Notes under the pieces: model-generated
Databases searched by the model: none
What the model was told of the DNA's origin: nothing
What the model saw: the letters and a program-made list of their open reading frames with translations, nothing else
In this document: positions 16,388-24,721 of the stretch, piece after piece
How positions within the stretch are numbered: the first letter of the stretch is position 1
How the letters are laid out: the number at the start of each line of letters is the position of its first letter
Source: Mesorhizobium sp. B2-7-2
Lineage (GTDB): Bacteria > Pseudomonadota > Alphaproteobacteria > Rhizobiales > Rhizobiaceae
NCBI RefSeq assembly: GCF_006440775.1
Contig: NZ_VFTZ01000009.1
Location: 62,001-126,000, forward strand
DNA length: 64,000 bases
Direction of reading: 5' to 3'
Made by a program: the position numbers and the translations under genes

Positions 16388-16614
16388 GGCGCTCTCCTCG
16401 CATCGCAGGCGGCTCTCCGAGTCGCCCCATTGATTTTGCTTCACAATCCTGTAAGGCCTGTTGCGAAAATGCCGCAGTCGGGCACTTACCGGCGCGTAAG
16501 GTCCTGCATATAAGCAGTGCGCGCTTGGCAAGCAAAAGAAATGCCAGCATGAATGGTGGCAACAAAGCGGCCGACTCGTGCCGCTGGTATAGAGGCGGGG
16601 CGTCGGACCTTTTC

Positions 16615-17232
16615 ATGCGCTTGAAGTCATTTGCAATCCTCGCCGCTCTTGCGCTGTCGACCGCGATCAGCGGGTGCAGCACCATCGGTGGGCAAATGTT
16701 CACCAACAACTATGGCGCGATGACCGATGCCGGCTATCAACTGCCGCGCATCCCGATCGAGAAGGTCCCCGCCAGGTACCACCGCCAGGAAGTGCGGTAC
16801 GACTCGTCGGAAAGGCCGGGCACGATCATCGTCGATACGCAGAACAAGTTCCTCTATTTCATCGAGGGCGACGGCATGGCGATGCGCTACGGCATCGGCG
16901 TCGGCCGGGAGGGTTTTGAGTGGCACGGCACAGCCCATATCGCGCTGAAGCGCGAATGGCCGACCTGGACGCCGCCCTCGCAGATGATCAAGCGCCAGCC
17001 CGAACTCGCCAAATTCGCCAGCGGCATGGAGCCGGGCCTGAAGAACCCGCTCGGCGCGCGCGCCATGTATCTCTTCAACAAGGGCGGCGACATGGGCTAC
17101 CGCCTGCATGGCAGCCCGGAATGGTTCTCGATCGGCAAGGCGATGTCGTCGGGCTGCATCCGGCTGATGAACCAGGACATTATCGACCTCTACGACCGCA
17201 CGTCGGTCGGCGCCAAGGTCATCGTGATGTGA
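16615..17232 (+). CDS. L,D-transpeptidase (YkuD domain), probable lipoprotein
   Basis: 205 residues from the ATG at 16615. The N terminus is a lipoprotein signal peptide with cysteine 21 in the lipobox (STAISGC). The YkuD catalytic domain covers about residues 70-205 with the active-site signature HGSPE (H165) and SSGCIRLMN (catalytic C181). Such enzymes form 3-3 cross-links in peptidoglycan or attach proteins to it; rhizobia have many copies. The open frame extends upstream to 16213, but that part crosses cueR and is not coding. A strong terminator follows. Confidence 0.93.
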   Translation: MRLKSFAILAALALSTAISGCSTIGGQMFTNNYGAMTDAGYQLPRIPIEKVPARYHRQEVRYDSSERPGTIIVDTQNKFLYFIEGDGMAMRYGIGVGREGFEWHGTAHIALKREWPTWTPPSQMIKRQPELAKFASGMEPGLKNPLGARAMYLFNKGGDMGYRLHGSPEWFSIGKAMSSGCIRLMNQDIIDLYDRTSVGAKVIVM

Positions 17233-17301
17233 TCACGAAGGCCGAGGCCAAAAGCTTTCGCAAGCGGACCGTCTAGGCAACAACAAGACGTCCAAAAACA
17301 G

Positions 17302-17336
17302 AAAACCGGGCTGTTGGGGCCCGGTTTTTTGTTTTT
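17302..17336. terminator. Rho-independent terminator between ldt and nfu
   Basis: AAAACCGGGC (17302-17311), 7-base loop, GCCCGGTTTT (17319-17328), then more T residues to 17336: a perfect 10-bp stem with A-tract and T-tract. It lies between two convergent genes and can serve both strands. Confidence 0.92.
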
Positions 17337-17390
17337 GCGTCTTGGATCGGAATTCGCTTCGCCGCACGACGCGGCCGGCGAAGTGGGTTC

Positions 17391-17960
17391 TCAGGCGACC
17401 TGCTCGACCTGCTGTACTTCCGGAACAAAGTGGCGAAGCAGGTTCTGGATGCCGTGCTTCAGCGTTGCCGTCGATGACGGGCAGCCGGCGCAGGCGCCCT
17501 TCATGTGCAGGAACACGGTGCCATTCTCGAAGCCGCGGAAGGTGATGTCGCCGCCGTCCTGGGCGACGGCCGGGCGCACGCGCGTGTCGAGCAGTTCCTT
17601 GATGGTCAGCACCAGCTCTTCGTCGGCCTTGTCATAGAACTCGCCGGTCTCGCCGGCCTGGCTCGCCGGAGCGGTCGCGGCCATGACCGGCGCACCGGAC
17701 ATGAAATGCTCCATGATGGCGCCGAGGATCGCCGGCTTCAGGTGCTGCCAGTCCGGACCGTCCTTGGTCACGGTAATGAAATCGTAGCCGAAGAAGACGC
17801 CGGTGACGCCCGGGATCTCGAACAGGCGGCCAGCCAGCGGCGACGCCTCCGCCGCGGCTTCGGCGTTGCGGAAATCGGCTGTGCCTTCGCGCAGCACTTC
17901 CTTGCCCGGCAGGAATTTCAGCGTCGCCGGGTTCGGCGTCGATTCGGTCTGGATGAACAT
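17391..17960 (-). CDS. Fe-S cluster carrier protein, NifU/Nfu family
   Basis: 189 residues with the two-domain architecture of alphaproteobacterial and mitochondrial NFU1. The N-terminal Nfu_N domain opens MFIQTESTPNPATLKFLPG. The C-terminal NifU-like domain has the cluster-binding CxxC at C157 and C160 (GACAGCPSS). It delivers 4Fe-4S clusters to target enzymes in the cytoplasm. A near-consensus Irr iron control element lies 32 bp before the ATG (17992-18008), so iron-dependent control is likely. It converges with the transpeptidase gene. Confidence 0.94.
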   Translation of the reverse strand: MFIQTESTPNPATLKFLPGKEVLREGTADFRNAEAAAEASPLAGRLFEIPGVTGVFFGYDFITVTKDGPDWQHLKPAILGAIMEHFMSGAPVMAATAPASQAGETGEFYDKADEELVLTIKELLDTRVRPAVAQDGGDITFRGFENGTVFLHMKGACAGCPSSTATLKHGIQNLLRHFVPEVQQVEQVA

Positions 17961-17991
17961 GGGTATCTCCAGGCCCTTCCCGGGCCGATAG

Positions 17992-18008
17992 TTTGGAATA
18001 ATTCTAAA
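17992..18008 (-). promoter_or_regulatory. Iron control element (Irr-type box) upstream of nfu
   Basis: TTTGGAA TAA TTCTAAA on the plus strand (reverse TTTAGAA TTA TTCCAAA): a 7-3-7 inverted repeat with one mismatched pair. It matches the rhizobial Irr/ICE pattern TTTAGAA-N3-TTCTAAA in 13 of 14 arm bases. Placed 32 bp before the nfu start, it would overlap or closely follow the promoter, a position associated with Irr repression under low iron. Confidence 0.6.
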
Positions 18009-18105
18009 TAGGCTCTATCGGCTGGACATTCAAGCGAAACGCGTCGCTCGAACGGCTGGCTGGCGGAATGTTTTGCCATGGCGGGTATCCGAACCGCGGC
18101 AGCCG

Positions 18106-20445
18106 TCATCCTCCAACTTCGACGGTCAGTTGTCCACTCGTCTGCAATATATCGACCTCGGCGCCGGTATTCGTTCGCCTGAATTCGAGATCGGCGGTGC
18201 CCTTGCCGACGCGCAGTCCGCGAAGCTCGACATGGTTCACGAAACCGGGCAGTCGCGGCCGCACGATCCGCAGCTTGTTCGCGAAGGCGTCGGGTTCCAG
18301 GCCGAGGCACACCGTCAGCATGAAGGGCACGGCGCCGGCCGCCCAGGCCTGAGGGTGACAAGCCACCGGATAGTGTACCGGCACCTGGAAATCCGCGCGT
18401 GGAAAGCCTGCCATCGCTTCAGGCAGCCTGTGATGGCGAAAATGCATCGCCGCCTCGGCGATGCCCGTAAAAATCCGCAGCGCCGCGTCGTCCTCGCCAT
18501 ATTGCCTGCAACCGGCGGCCACGAGCGCATTGTCATGTGGCCAGACCGTTCCCAGATGATAACCGACGGGATTGTAGCGCCGCTCCGAGGCGGCAAGCGT
18601 ACGCACTCCCCAGCCATTGAACACGTCGTCCCGCATCAGCCGCGCGATCGACCGGCGAGCCTTGTCGCGGTCCGCGATACCGCACCACAGCGCGTGGCCG
18701 GGGTTCGATGAAACGACGGCGGCTTGCCGGCCTCTCGCTTCGAGCGCGAGCGCGAAGATGCTCTTTTCCTCACACCAGAAATCGTGATTGAAGCGTCTTC
18801 GAAGCCTGTCGGCCTCCTGGCGAAGCTGTTTGGCGCGACCGGGTTCGCCATCGCGCTCATAGAGATCGGCGATGGCCTGTTTGGCTGCAAAGACATAGCC
18901 CTGCGCCTCGACGAGCGCGATCGGCGGCTTGGCGAGATCGCCATCGGCCCTGACGATGGCATCGCCCGAATCCTTCCATCCCTGGTTGACGAGGCCCTCG
19001 GCGGACATGCTCCGATACTTCAGATACCCCTTGCCGTGATCGTCTCCGGCCTTGGCGATCCAGTCCAATGCCTTTTCCACCGGCACCTGCAATTCGCGGA
19101 ACAGGTCGAGATCGCCGGTCCAGGCGGCGTGGCGGCCGAGAAGCAGCAGGAAAAGCGGGGTGGCGTCCACCGTGCAGTAGAACCTGGCATGAGGGACATC
19201 GCCGGCGCGCGCGAGCTCGCCGACCCGCAGCTCGTGCAGGATCTTGCCGGGCTGTTCCTCCCGCCACCGATCCGTCCGGCTTCCCTGATAGCTGGCCAGG
19301 AGGCGCAGCGTCTGGGCGGCGATCTCAGGCTGAAAGGCGAGCATCTCCAATGCGACGATCAGGCTGTCGCGGCCGAACAGGGCAGCGAACCAGGGCACGC
19401 CGGCGGCAAAATATTCACGGCTTCCCAACTCCGAGCGCAGCATCGCCACATCGCGCAGCGATCTGTCCATGATGCTGTTGAGCAGAAAGCTGTCGCTGTC
19501 GAGCTTCGTATGCCGCTCCAGCCATTCTTCAGAGCTTTTCCGGAGTTTGCCGGCAAGGCCGTCGAGCGTGGCCGCCGGGCGCTGGTTCAGTCGGTCCGCC
19601 GCGGCGTCCTCCGGCTGTTCCTTCAACTCGATCGTGAGCGCGATCGTTCGCGTGGCTCCCGCCGGCACGTCGATCTGGAATTCGGCCGTCGTCTTGTATG
19701 AAGCATCGGGTCGGGGCGAGAACGCAATCGTCGCCATCCTGCGGAGCCGGTCGGCGCCGTGATAGACGAAATGCAGCCTGCCGTCCCGCCACGCGGGCCG
19801 CTCGGCCCTGCCGAGATTTTGCTGCACCAGCCCACGCACGTTGAAGATGTCCTCGAAGCCGGCGCCGAATTGCAAGGTCAGCGGAAAGTCGTGCGCCTCG
19901 TGTCCCAGGTTCTGGATGGTCAGGACTTCTCTGACGCATGTCTGTTCGGCGTCCAGGATGCGTTCCCAGCGAATGCCGAGTTCGTCCTTGGGGATCAACC
20001 GGCCCCGCTTGGAATGAAGGTCTGGGTTGGTCAGTTCAAAAAGCGCCGCGTAACCCTTCTGCGCGGTCGAGGCCAAGACGACCGGCGCCAGACCGGCCAA
20101 GGTCATCTGATAGCCCCCGACGAACCGGCAGTCGTGAAAATAGAGTCCGAAACCGTGCCCGTCCTTCACGGGGATCTGCGCGTCGGAGGCGATGACGTAA
20201 TAGATGTCGAGGTTCTTGACGGTAATCGCGCCGGCGATGCTGTCGACCATCGCCGGATGGCCCTTGGCCAGCACGCGCTGCTTGCGCTCCTGTTGCGCAT
20301 GAGGCGCCTGCCGGGCTTTCTCCTGGGCTCGTGCCGGCGCCGAGCGCGGCTGCGCCCCGCCATCCTTGCTCTTCGCCCTCGATCTTCCGCTTCGGGCTGC
20401 CTTCTGCGTTGGCTTGTCCACAGGCTCTCCATTGGAATGTCGCAT
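18106..20445 (-). CDS. Glycogen debranching-type enzyme (amylo-alpha-1,6-glucosidase family)
   Basis: 779 residues from the ATG at 20445 (MRHSNGEPVD); another ATG nine codons upstream is possible. A basic, low-complexity stretch of about 60 residues is followed by the GDE N-terminal domain (ITVKNLDIYYVIASDAQIP and after) and a long alpha/alpha-barrel domain with PWFAALFGRDSLI and YNPVGYHLGTVWPHDNALVA, hallmarks of the amylo-alpha-1,6-glucosidase-like family. It probably acts on alpha-glucans in the cytoplasm. No glg genes lie near, so the pathway is not shown by context. Confidence 0.87.
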   Translation of the reverse strand: MRHSNGEPVDKPTQKAARSGRSRAKSKDGGAQPRSAPARAQEKARQAPHAQQERKQRVLAKGHPAMVDSIAGAITVKNLDIYYVIASDAQIPVKDGHGFGLYFHDCRFVGGYQMTLAGLAPVVLASTAQKGYAALFELTNPDLHSKRGRLIPKDELGIRWERILDAEQTCVREVLTIQNLGHEAHDFPLTLQFGAGFEDIFNVRGLVQQNLGRAERPAWRDGRLHFVYHGADRLRRMATIAFSPRPDASYKTTAEFQIDVPAGATRTIALTIELKEQPEDAAADRLNQRPAATLDGLAGKLRKSSEEWLERHTKLDSDSFLLNSIMDRSLRDVAMLRSELGSREYFAAGVPWFAALFGRDSLIVALEMLAFQPEIAAQTLRLLASYQGSRTDRWREEQPGKILHELRVGELARAGDVPHARFYCTVDATPLFLLLLGRHAAWTGDLDLFRELQVPVEKALDWIAKAGDDHGKGYLKYRSMSAEGLVNQGWKDSGDAIVRADGDLAKPPIALVEAQGYVFAAKQAIADLYERDGEPGRAKQLRQEADRLRRRFNHDFWCEEKSIFALALEARGRQAAVVSSNPGHALWCGIADRDKARRSIARLMRDDVFNGWGVRTLAASERRYNPVGYHLGTVWPHDNALVAAGCRQYGEDDAALRIFTGIAEAAMHFRHHRLPEAMAGFPRADFQVPVHYPVACHPQAWAAGAVPFMLTVCLGLEPDAFANKLRIVRPRLPGFVNHVELRGLRVGKGTADLEFRRTNTGAEVDILQTSGQLTVEVGG

Positions 20446-20559
20446 ATGACGATTCCAAATGGCGCGCCGCAAATGCCGGCCAAGGGTAGCATTGTTCTTG
20501 GATTGGCTTGGGTCGCCGCGAATTCAGGCAAGCCCGGCTCCGGCCGGAAGGCCTCCAAG

Positions 20560-21051
20560 TCAGGCCAGGCTGTCGATCTCTTCGTCGGACAGGTTCTGCG
20601 GCACCACCGTGACGGGGATCGGGAAGGCGGCTCCCCGGCCGGCGACCGCGCTGACCAGCGGCCCTGGGCCTTCCTTGCCGGCGCCGGCGGCCAGCACCAG
20701 GATGGCGATGTCCTGGTCTTCCTCGATCAGCTTGTGGATTTCTTCCGGCGGCTTGCCTTCGCGCACCACCAGCTCCGGTTCGATCCCCGCATGCTGGCGC
20801 ACTTTGTTGGCGTAGCCGTCGAGCGCCGCGCGCGCCGTCGCCGTGGCTTCCTCGCGCATGATCTTTTCCACGCCCAGCCAGTGCTGGAAGTCGTCCGGCT
20901 CGATGACGTAGAGCAGCACCAGCACGCCGCCGGTGCTTTGCGCCCGTTTCGAGGCATAGGCGACGGCGCGCTCGCATTCGGGCGTGTCGTCGATGATCGC
21001 CAGGAACTTGCGGCGATGGCCGGCTTCGCGGCTGAGGCGTTTGGAGACCAT
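20560..21051 (-). CDS. Universal stress protein (UspA family)
   Basis: 163 residues from the ATG at 21051 (MVSKRLSREAGHRRKFL); the frame stays open to 21129 without support. The Usp fold is visible: FLAIIDDTPECERAVAYASKRA at the N terminus, VLVLLYVIEPD in strand 2, and AILVLAAGAG in the C-terminal part. A canonical ATP-binding G-x2-G-x9-G(S/T) loop is not obvious. It follows trpS on the same strand with a 99-bp gap and precedes the debranching gene. Confidence 0.85.
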   Translation of the reverse strand: MVSKRLSREAGHRRKFLAIIDDTPECERAVAYASKRAQSTGGVLVLLYVIEPDDFQHWLGVEKIMREEATATARAALDGYANKVRQHAGIEPELVVREGKPPEEIHKLIEEDQDIAILVLAAGAGKEGPGPLVSAVAGRGAAFPIPVTVVPQNLSDEEIDSLA

Positions 21052-21150
21052 GTCTATCTGCTCGGTATGGTTTCGGTCGCAATCTGCCACTGCCGCGAAC
21101 CGGCGGCAAGCCGCCGGCCTGCGCGGCAATGGTCCGAGGAGGTCGCTGGG

Positions 21151-22218
21151 TCAGTCCTGCAGAAGGCCGATAATGTCGCGCACCGTCTTCATCGTGCCCT
21201 CGGCGATTGCGCGGGCCCGGTCGCCGCCATCCTTGAGCACGGCGTCGACATAGGCGCCGTCGCCCTCGATGCGGCGCATCTCGGAAGCGATCGGCGCCAG
21301 CTTCTCCACGGCAAGATCGGCAAGCGCCGGCTTGAACACGGAAAACTGTTGCCCGCCATACTCCTTCAGCACCTCTTCCTTCGAGATTTCCGCGAGGCCG
21401 GCATAGATGCCGACGAGATTTTCCGCTTCGGGCCGGCTTTCCAGCCCGTCGATCTCGCTCGGCAAGGCCTCCGGATCGGTCTTGGCCTTGCGGATCTTCT
21501 TCGAGATCGTGTCGGCATCGTCGGTCAGGTTGATGCGCGAGAGATCCGACGGATCCGACTTCGACATCTTCTTCGAGCCGTCGCGCAGGCTCATGATGCG
21601 CGCCGCCGGGCCGCCGATCACCGGTTCGGTAATCGGGAAATAGCCGTTCACCGTCTCTTCGCCGACCTGCATTTCGACGCCGACGCCAAGGGCGGCGATC
21701 TTCTCGGAGAAGTCGTTGTTGAATTTCTGGGCGATGTCGCGGGTCAGCTCCAGATGCTGCTTCTGGTCCTCGCCCACCGGCACATGGGTTGCGCGGTAGA
21801 GCAGGATGTCGGCGGCCATCAGGCTCGGATAGGCGAGCAGGCCGAGCGAGGCGTTCTCGCGGTCCTTGCCGGCCTTGTCCTTGAACTGCGTCATCCGGTA
21901 CATCCAGCCGATGCGCGCCACACAGTTGAGGATCCAGGCGAGCTCGGCGTGCTGCATGACCCGCGACTGGTTGAAGACGATGTGCTTCTTGGGGTCGATG
22001 CCGGAGGCCAGGAACGCCGCAGTGATCGAGCGCGTCTGGTCGCCCAGATCCTGATACACGAGCTGCGCCGTCAGCGAATGCAGATCGACGACGCAATAGA
22101 TGCAGTCGGACTGATCCTGGAGGGCGACGAATTTCTTGATGGCGCCGAGATAGTTGCCGAGATGCAGGTTGCCGGTCGGCTGGACGCCCGAAAAGACGAG
22201 TGGCTTGAAGGCGGACAT
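21151..22218 (-). CDS. trpS: Tryptophanyl-tRNA synthetase
   Basis: Class Ic aminoacyl-tRNA synthetase, 355 residues. The HIGH-type motif appears as [14 protein letters not shown] (13-26) and the KMSKS loop is intact ([10 protein letters not shown], near residue 215). It charges tRNA-Trp in the cytoplasm. In related rhizobia trpS lies next to murJ and glnD; here vapBC is inserted between trpS and murJ. A perfect 10-bp hairpin lies 38 bp upstream of the start (22257-22281). Confidence 0.97.
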   Translation of the reverse strand: MSAFKPLVFSGVQPTGNLHLGNYLGAIKKFVALQDQSDCIYCVVDLHSLTAQLVYQDLGDQTRSITAAFLASGIDPKKHIVFNQSRVMQHAELAWILNCVARIGWMYRMTQFKDKAGKDRENASLGLLAYPSLMAADILLYRATHVPVGEDQKQHLELTRDIAQKFNNDFSEKIAALGVGVEMQVGEETVNGYFPITEPVIGGPAARIMSLRDGSKKMSKSDPSDLSRINLTDDADTISKKIRKAKTDPEALPSEIDGLESRPEAENLVGIYAGLAEISKEEVLKEYGGQQFSVFKPALADLAVEKLAPIASEMRRIEGDGAYVDAVLKDGGDRARAIAEGTMKTVRDIIGLLQD

Positions 22219-22256
22219 TAATTCCTCATGGCTTGTGGAGGGCCGTTAAGCGTGCT

Positions 22257-22281
22257 TCCAAAAAGTTGCAGACTTTTTGGA
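22257..22281. repeat. Small perfect hairpin upstream of trpS (family E)
   Basis: TCCAAAAAGT (22257-22266), loop TGCAG, ACTTTTTGGA (22272-22281). It lies between divergent trpS and vapBC. The AAAAAGT/ACTTTTT core also appears in the palindrome at 33406-33455, so it is probably one of the short rhizobial intergenic palindromes rather than a trpS-specific attenuator. No leader peptide with tryptophan codons was seen. Confidence 0.65.
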
Positions 22282-22396
22282 GCCAACATGCGGCTGGATA
22301 CCGCGCGCGGGGAAAGTCTTGCGACGGCGCGCTTATGGACGAAGCCGGTTGCGGGATCAAGAGGCGCGGACGAGCTGGCATGGGGGCATCGGTACG

Positions 22397-22448
22397 TTGA
22401 CATTGTCGTACATAGGCTACATATTTCTAACTACATAAAGGAATGTAG
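22397..22448 (+). promoter_or_regulatory. vapBC promoter and operator
   Basis: TTGACA at 22397-22402, a 17-bp spacer and CATATT at 22420-22425 form a good sigma-70 promoter. Around it, TACAT repeats occur at 22409-22413, 22418-22422 and 22432-22436. CTACAT (22431-22436) pairs with ATGTAG (22443-22448) across six bases, immediately before the vapB GTG. VapB antitoxins bind such repeats to repress their own operon. Confidence 0.65.
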
Positions 22449-22450
22449 CG

Positions 22451-22696
22451 GTGACTATCAATATCAACAACAAGGAAGCCGACAGGCTGACGCGCGCTTT
22501 CGCCAAAGCTGAAGGGGTCGGCATCACCGAGGCAATCGTGATCGCCATGCGCGAAGCCCTGGAGCGGCGGCGCAATCGCGAGACGCCGCTGGAAACGGCG
22601 GCACGACTGCGAGCCGAGTTTGGAATCAAGCTTAGCGAACAAGCGCGCAAACCGCTGCCGCAGTCCGTTTATGATGAACTTTCCGGCGACGACTGA
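22451..22696 (+). CDS. vapB: VapB-type antitoxin
   Basis: 81 residues from a GTG start, with AAAGGAA just upstream. The N terminus (MTININNKEADRLTRAFAKA) and the ribbon-helix-helix-like region (ITEAIVIAMREALERRRN) match the Rv0623/PSK-type VapB family. The C-terminal part would wrap the toxin. Its stop overlaps the vapC start (TGATG), so translation is coupled. It lies between trpS and murJ, which usually adjoin in related genomes, consistent with insertion of a mobile toxin-antitoxin module. Confidence 0.9.
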   Translation: MTININNKEADRLTRAFAKAEGVGITEAIVIAMREALERRRNRETPLETAARLRAEFGIKLSEQARKPLPQSVYDELSGDD

Positions 22697-23100
22697 TGTT
22701 TGTCGACGCCGCCGCCATCGTCGCGATCCTGAGCAACGAGACGGAAGCCGAGCGATGCGCGCAGGCCGTCATGAAGGCATCGGCACCGTTCACGTCGGCG
22801 ATAGCCGTTTGGGAGGCGGCGATGGCGCTCGCGCGACCAGAAAAGCTGGCGATTCCGGTCGCCAGAAGCGCGGAGATTGTAGACCGCTTTCTGGAAGAGC
22901 GGGCAATTGCCTTGCGCGAGCTTCCGCCTGCATCCGAGGCAACATCCCTGTCCGTCGAGGCCGCTGCGCGGTTTCGCAACAATGCTGTCCGCCTAAACAT
23001 GGCGGACTGCTTCCACTACGCTTGCGCCCGATATTACGCCGTTCCGATACTTTCTACCGCCAACGAATTCCGACTCACGGATCTGGAGACTGTTCCCTGA
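22696..23100 (+). CDS. vapC: VapC-type PIN-domain toxin
   Basis: 134-residue PIN-domain ribonuclease. The acidic active site is intact: D4 (MFVDAAAIVAIL), E40 (AVWEAAMAL) and D104 (RLNMADCFHYACAR), with the late acidic region ANEFRLTDL (E123, D129). VapC toxins cut tRNA or rRNA and are neutralised by VapB. The start overlaps the vapB stop by one base. The last 26 bp overlap the 3' end of convergent murJ, so both genes use these bases in opposite frames. Confidence 0.92.
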   Translation: MFVDAAAIVAILSNETEAERCAQAVMKASAPFTSAIAVWEAAMALARPEKLAIPVARSAEIVDRFLEERAIALRELPPASEATSLSVEAAARFRNNAVRLNMADCFHYACARYYAVPILSTANEFRLTDLETVP

Positions 23101-24682
23101 CGGGCGGTAGCGCCTTGGGTGAACGACGTTTCACGTTCCGCCGGATCATGCCGAAATCGGCGCCGCCCGTGACAAAGGCGGCGATGAAGTAGAGCGCCGC
23201 GCCTCCGGCGACCAGCCCAAGCACCGTCGTCGCCTTGACCACGAGCGGCGAGCCAGGCGCAATCTGCGCGGCAAAATGGCGCTCCGCGAAGTAAAGCGCC
23301 ACGGCCATGATCACGGCGCAGAGCACCAGACGGGGAATGCGTCGCAAGAGCGGCACGTCGCGGCCCCAATGCCCGCGCCTGATCAGCATGGCGAGCAGCA
23401 TCAGCGCGTTGACCCAGCCGGCGACGGCCGAGGCGACCGCGATGCCCGGCGCGCCCATCGACGGGAACAGGCTCAGCGCCGTCGCGACATTCACGCCGAC
23501 CGAGATGGCGGCAAAAATCATCGGCGTGCGCGTGTCCTCGCGGGCGAAATAGCCGGGCGTGAACGCCTTGATCAAAACGAAGGCGGGCAGGCCGAGGCCG
23601 AAGATCGCCAGAATCGAGGCGACGATCGGCGTCGAGTGGTTGGCGGCGAAGGCGCCGCGCTCATAGACCAGCCGCACGATTGGCTCGGACATCACCCAGA
23701 GTGCCGCGGCCGCGGGCAGCGTCATGAACAAGGTGAACTCGACCGAGCGGTTCTGCAAATTGGCTGCCTCGACCAAATTGCCCGATTTCAGCGCCCGCGA
23801 CAGTTCCGGCAACAGCACGATGGCGACGGCCACACCGACGACGCCGAGCGGCAGCTGGTAGATGCGGTCGGCATAGGCGAGCGACGATACGGCGCTGTTC
23901 TGCGCCGACGCGATCGCCGTGCCGATCAGCTGGTTGATCTGCGTGATGCCGCCGGTGATCGCCGCCGGCAGCGCCAGGATCAGCAGCCGCTTGACGTTGG
24001 GCGTCATCTTCGGCCGGCGAAAGCCGATCGAGATGCCGGCATTGCGCACCGCGATCCAGACGATGGCGAGTTGCACGATGCCTGCCGCCAGCACGCCCCA
24101 GGACAGGCCGAAACCGACATCATGCGCGTCCAGCCCGTGATACCAGGCATAGGCGAGCACGCCGATCAGGATGATGTTGAGGAAGGCGGGCGCGATCGCC
24201 GCCGCGAAATAGCGGCGCAGCGAGTTCAGCATGCCGGCCATCATGGCGCCGAGCGACATGCAGATGAGATACGGGAACATGATCGTCGCAAGCCGGACGG
24301 TCGTCTCGAACTTGCCTGGAATGTCGGCAAAGCCCGGCGCCACCAGGTAGCGCACGATCAGCGGCATCGCCAGTTCCATCGCGATGGTCAGCGCCAGAAG
24401 CGCTGAGAACAGCACGCCGAACACTTCCTCCGAGAAGCGCTTGGCGCCGTCGGTGCCATGCTGCTCGATCTCCTTGGCGAACAGCGGCACGAAAGCGGCG
24501 TTGAAGGCGCCCTCGGCGAACAGCCTGCGGAAGGTGTTGGGAAACTGGAAGGCGGCGTTGAAGGCGTCGGCGACCGGTCCGGTGCCGAGTGCTGCCGCCA
24601 TCAGCATCTCGCGGCCGAAGCCCAGCGCACGGCTCATCAGCGTGCCGGAGGCGACGGTGGCGAATTTCTTGACTAGGCTCAT
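23075..24682 (-). CDS. murJ: Lipid II flippase MurJ (MviN)
   Basis: 535 residues with about 14 membrane segments, in the MOP superfamily. The N terminus is diagnostic: MSLVKKFATVASGTLMSRALG, followed by GREMLMAAALGTGPVADAF and FRRLFAEGAFNAAFVP. It flips lipid II across the inner membrane for peptidoglycan synthesis and is essential in most bacteria. It follows glnD on the same strand with a 39-bp gap. Its C-terminal codons overlap the vapC end. Confidence 0.97.
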   Translation of the reverse strand: MSLVKKFATVASGTLMSRALGFGREMLMAAALGTGPVADAFNAAFQFPNTFRRLFAEGAFNAAFVPLFAKEIEQHGTDGAKRFSEEVFGVLFSALLALTIAMELAMPLIVRYLVAPGFADIPGKFETTVRLATIMFPYLICMSLGAMMAGMLNSLRRYFAAAIAPAFLNIILIGVLAYAWYHGLDAHDVGFGLSWGVLAAGIVQLAIVWIAVRNAGISIGFRRPKMTPNVKRLLILALPAAITGGITQINQLIGTAIASAQNSAVSSLAYADRIYQLPLGVVGVAVAIVLLPELSRALKSGNLVEAANLQNRSVEFTLFMTLPAAAALWVMSEPIVRLVYERGAFAANHSTPIVASILAIFGLGLPAFVLIKAFTPGYFAREDTRTPMIFAAISVGVNVATALSLFPSMGAPGIAVASAVAGWVNALMLLAMLIRRGHWGRDVPLLRRIPRLVLCAVIMAVALYFAERHFAAQIAPGSPLVVKATTVLGLVAGGAALYFIAAFVTGGADFGMIRRNVKRRSPKALPPVREQSPDP

Positions 24683-24721
24683 GCTGGGAACGACTGCCAG
24701 AAAAATTGCGTCAAATGGATG

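Noticed and set aside
16485..16500. CTTAC-N6-GTAAG dyad upstream of cueR as an autoregulatory CueR box
   Set aside because: Arms are short, spacing differs from the copA site and the promoter spacing could not be matched; left as a remark only.
19759..22221. Long plus-strand ORF of 820 residues opposite the debranching enzyme, Usp and trpS
   Set aside because: It runs across three well-supported minus-strand genes and shows no domain; a shadow of GC-rich codon use.
22257..22281. Hairpin before trpS read as a tryptophan attenuator or T-box
   Set aside because: No Trp-rich leader peptide, no T-box core, and no T-run after the hairpin in the trpS direction; the stem resembles a dispersed palindrome.
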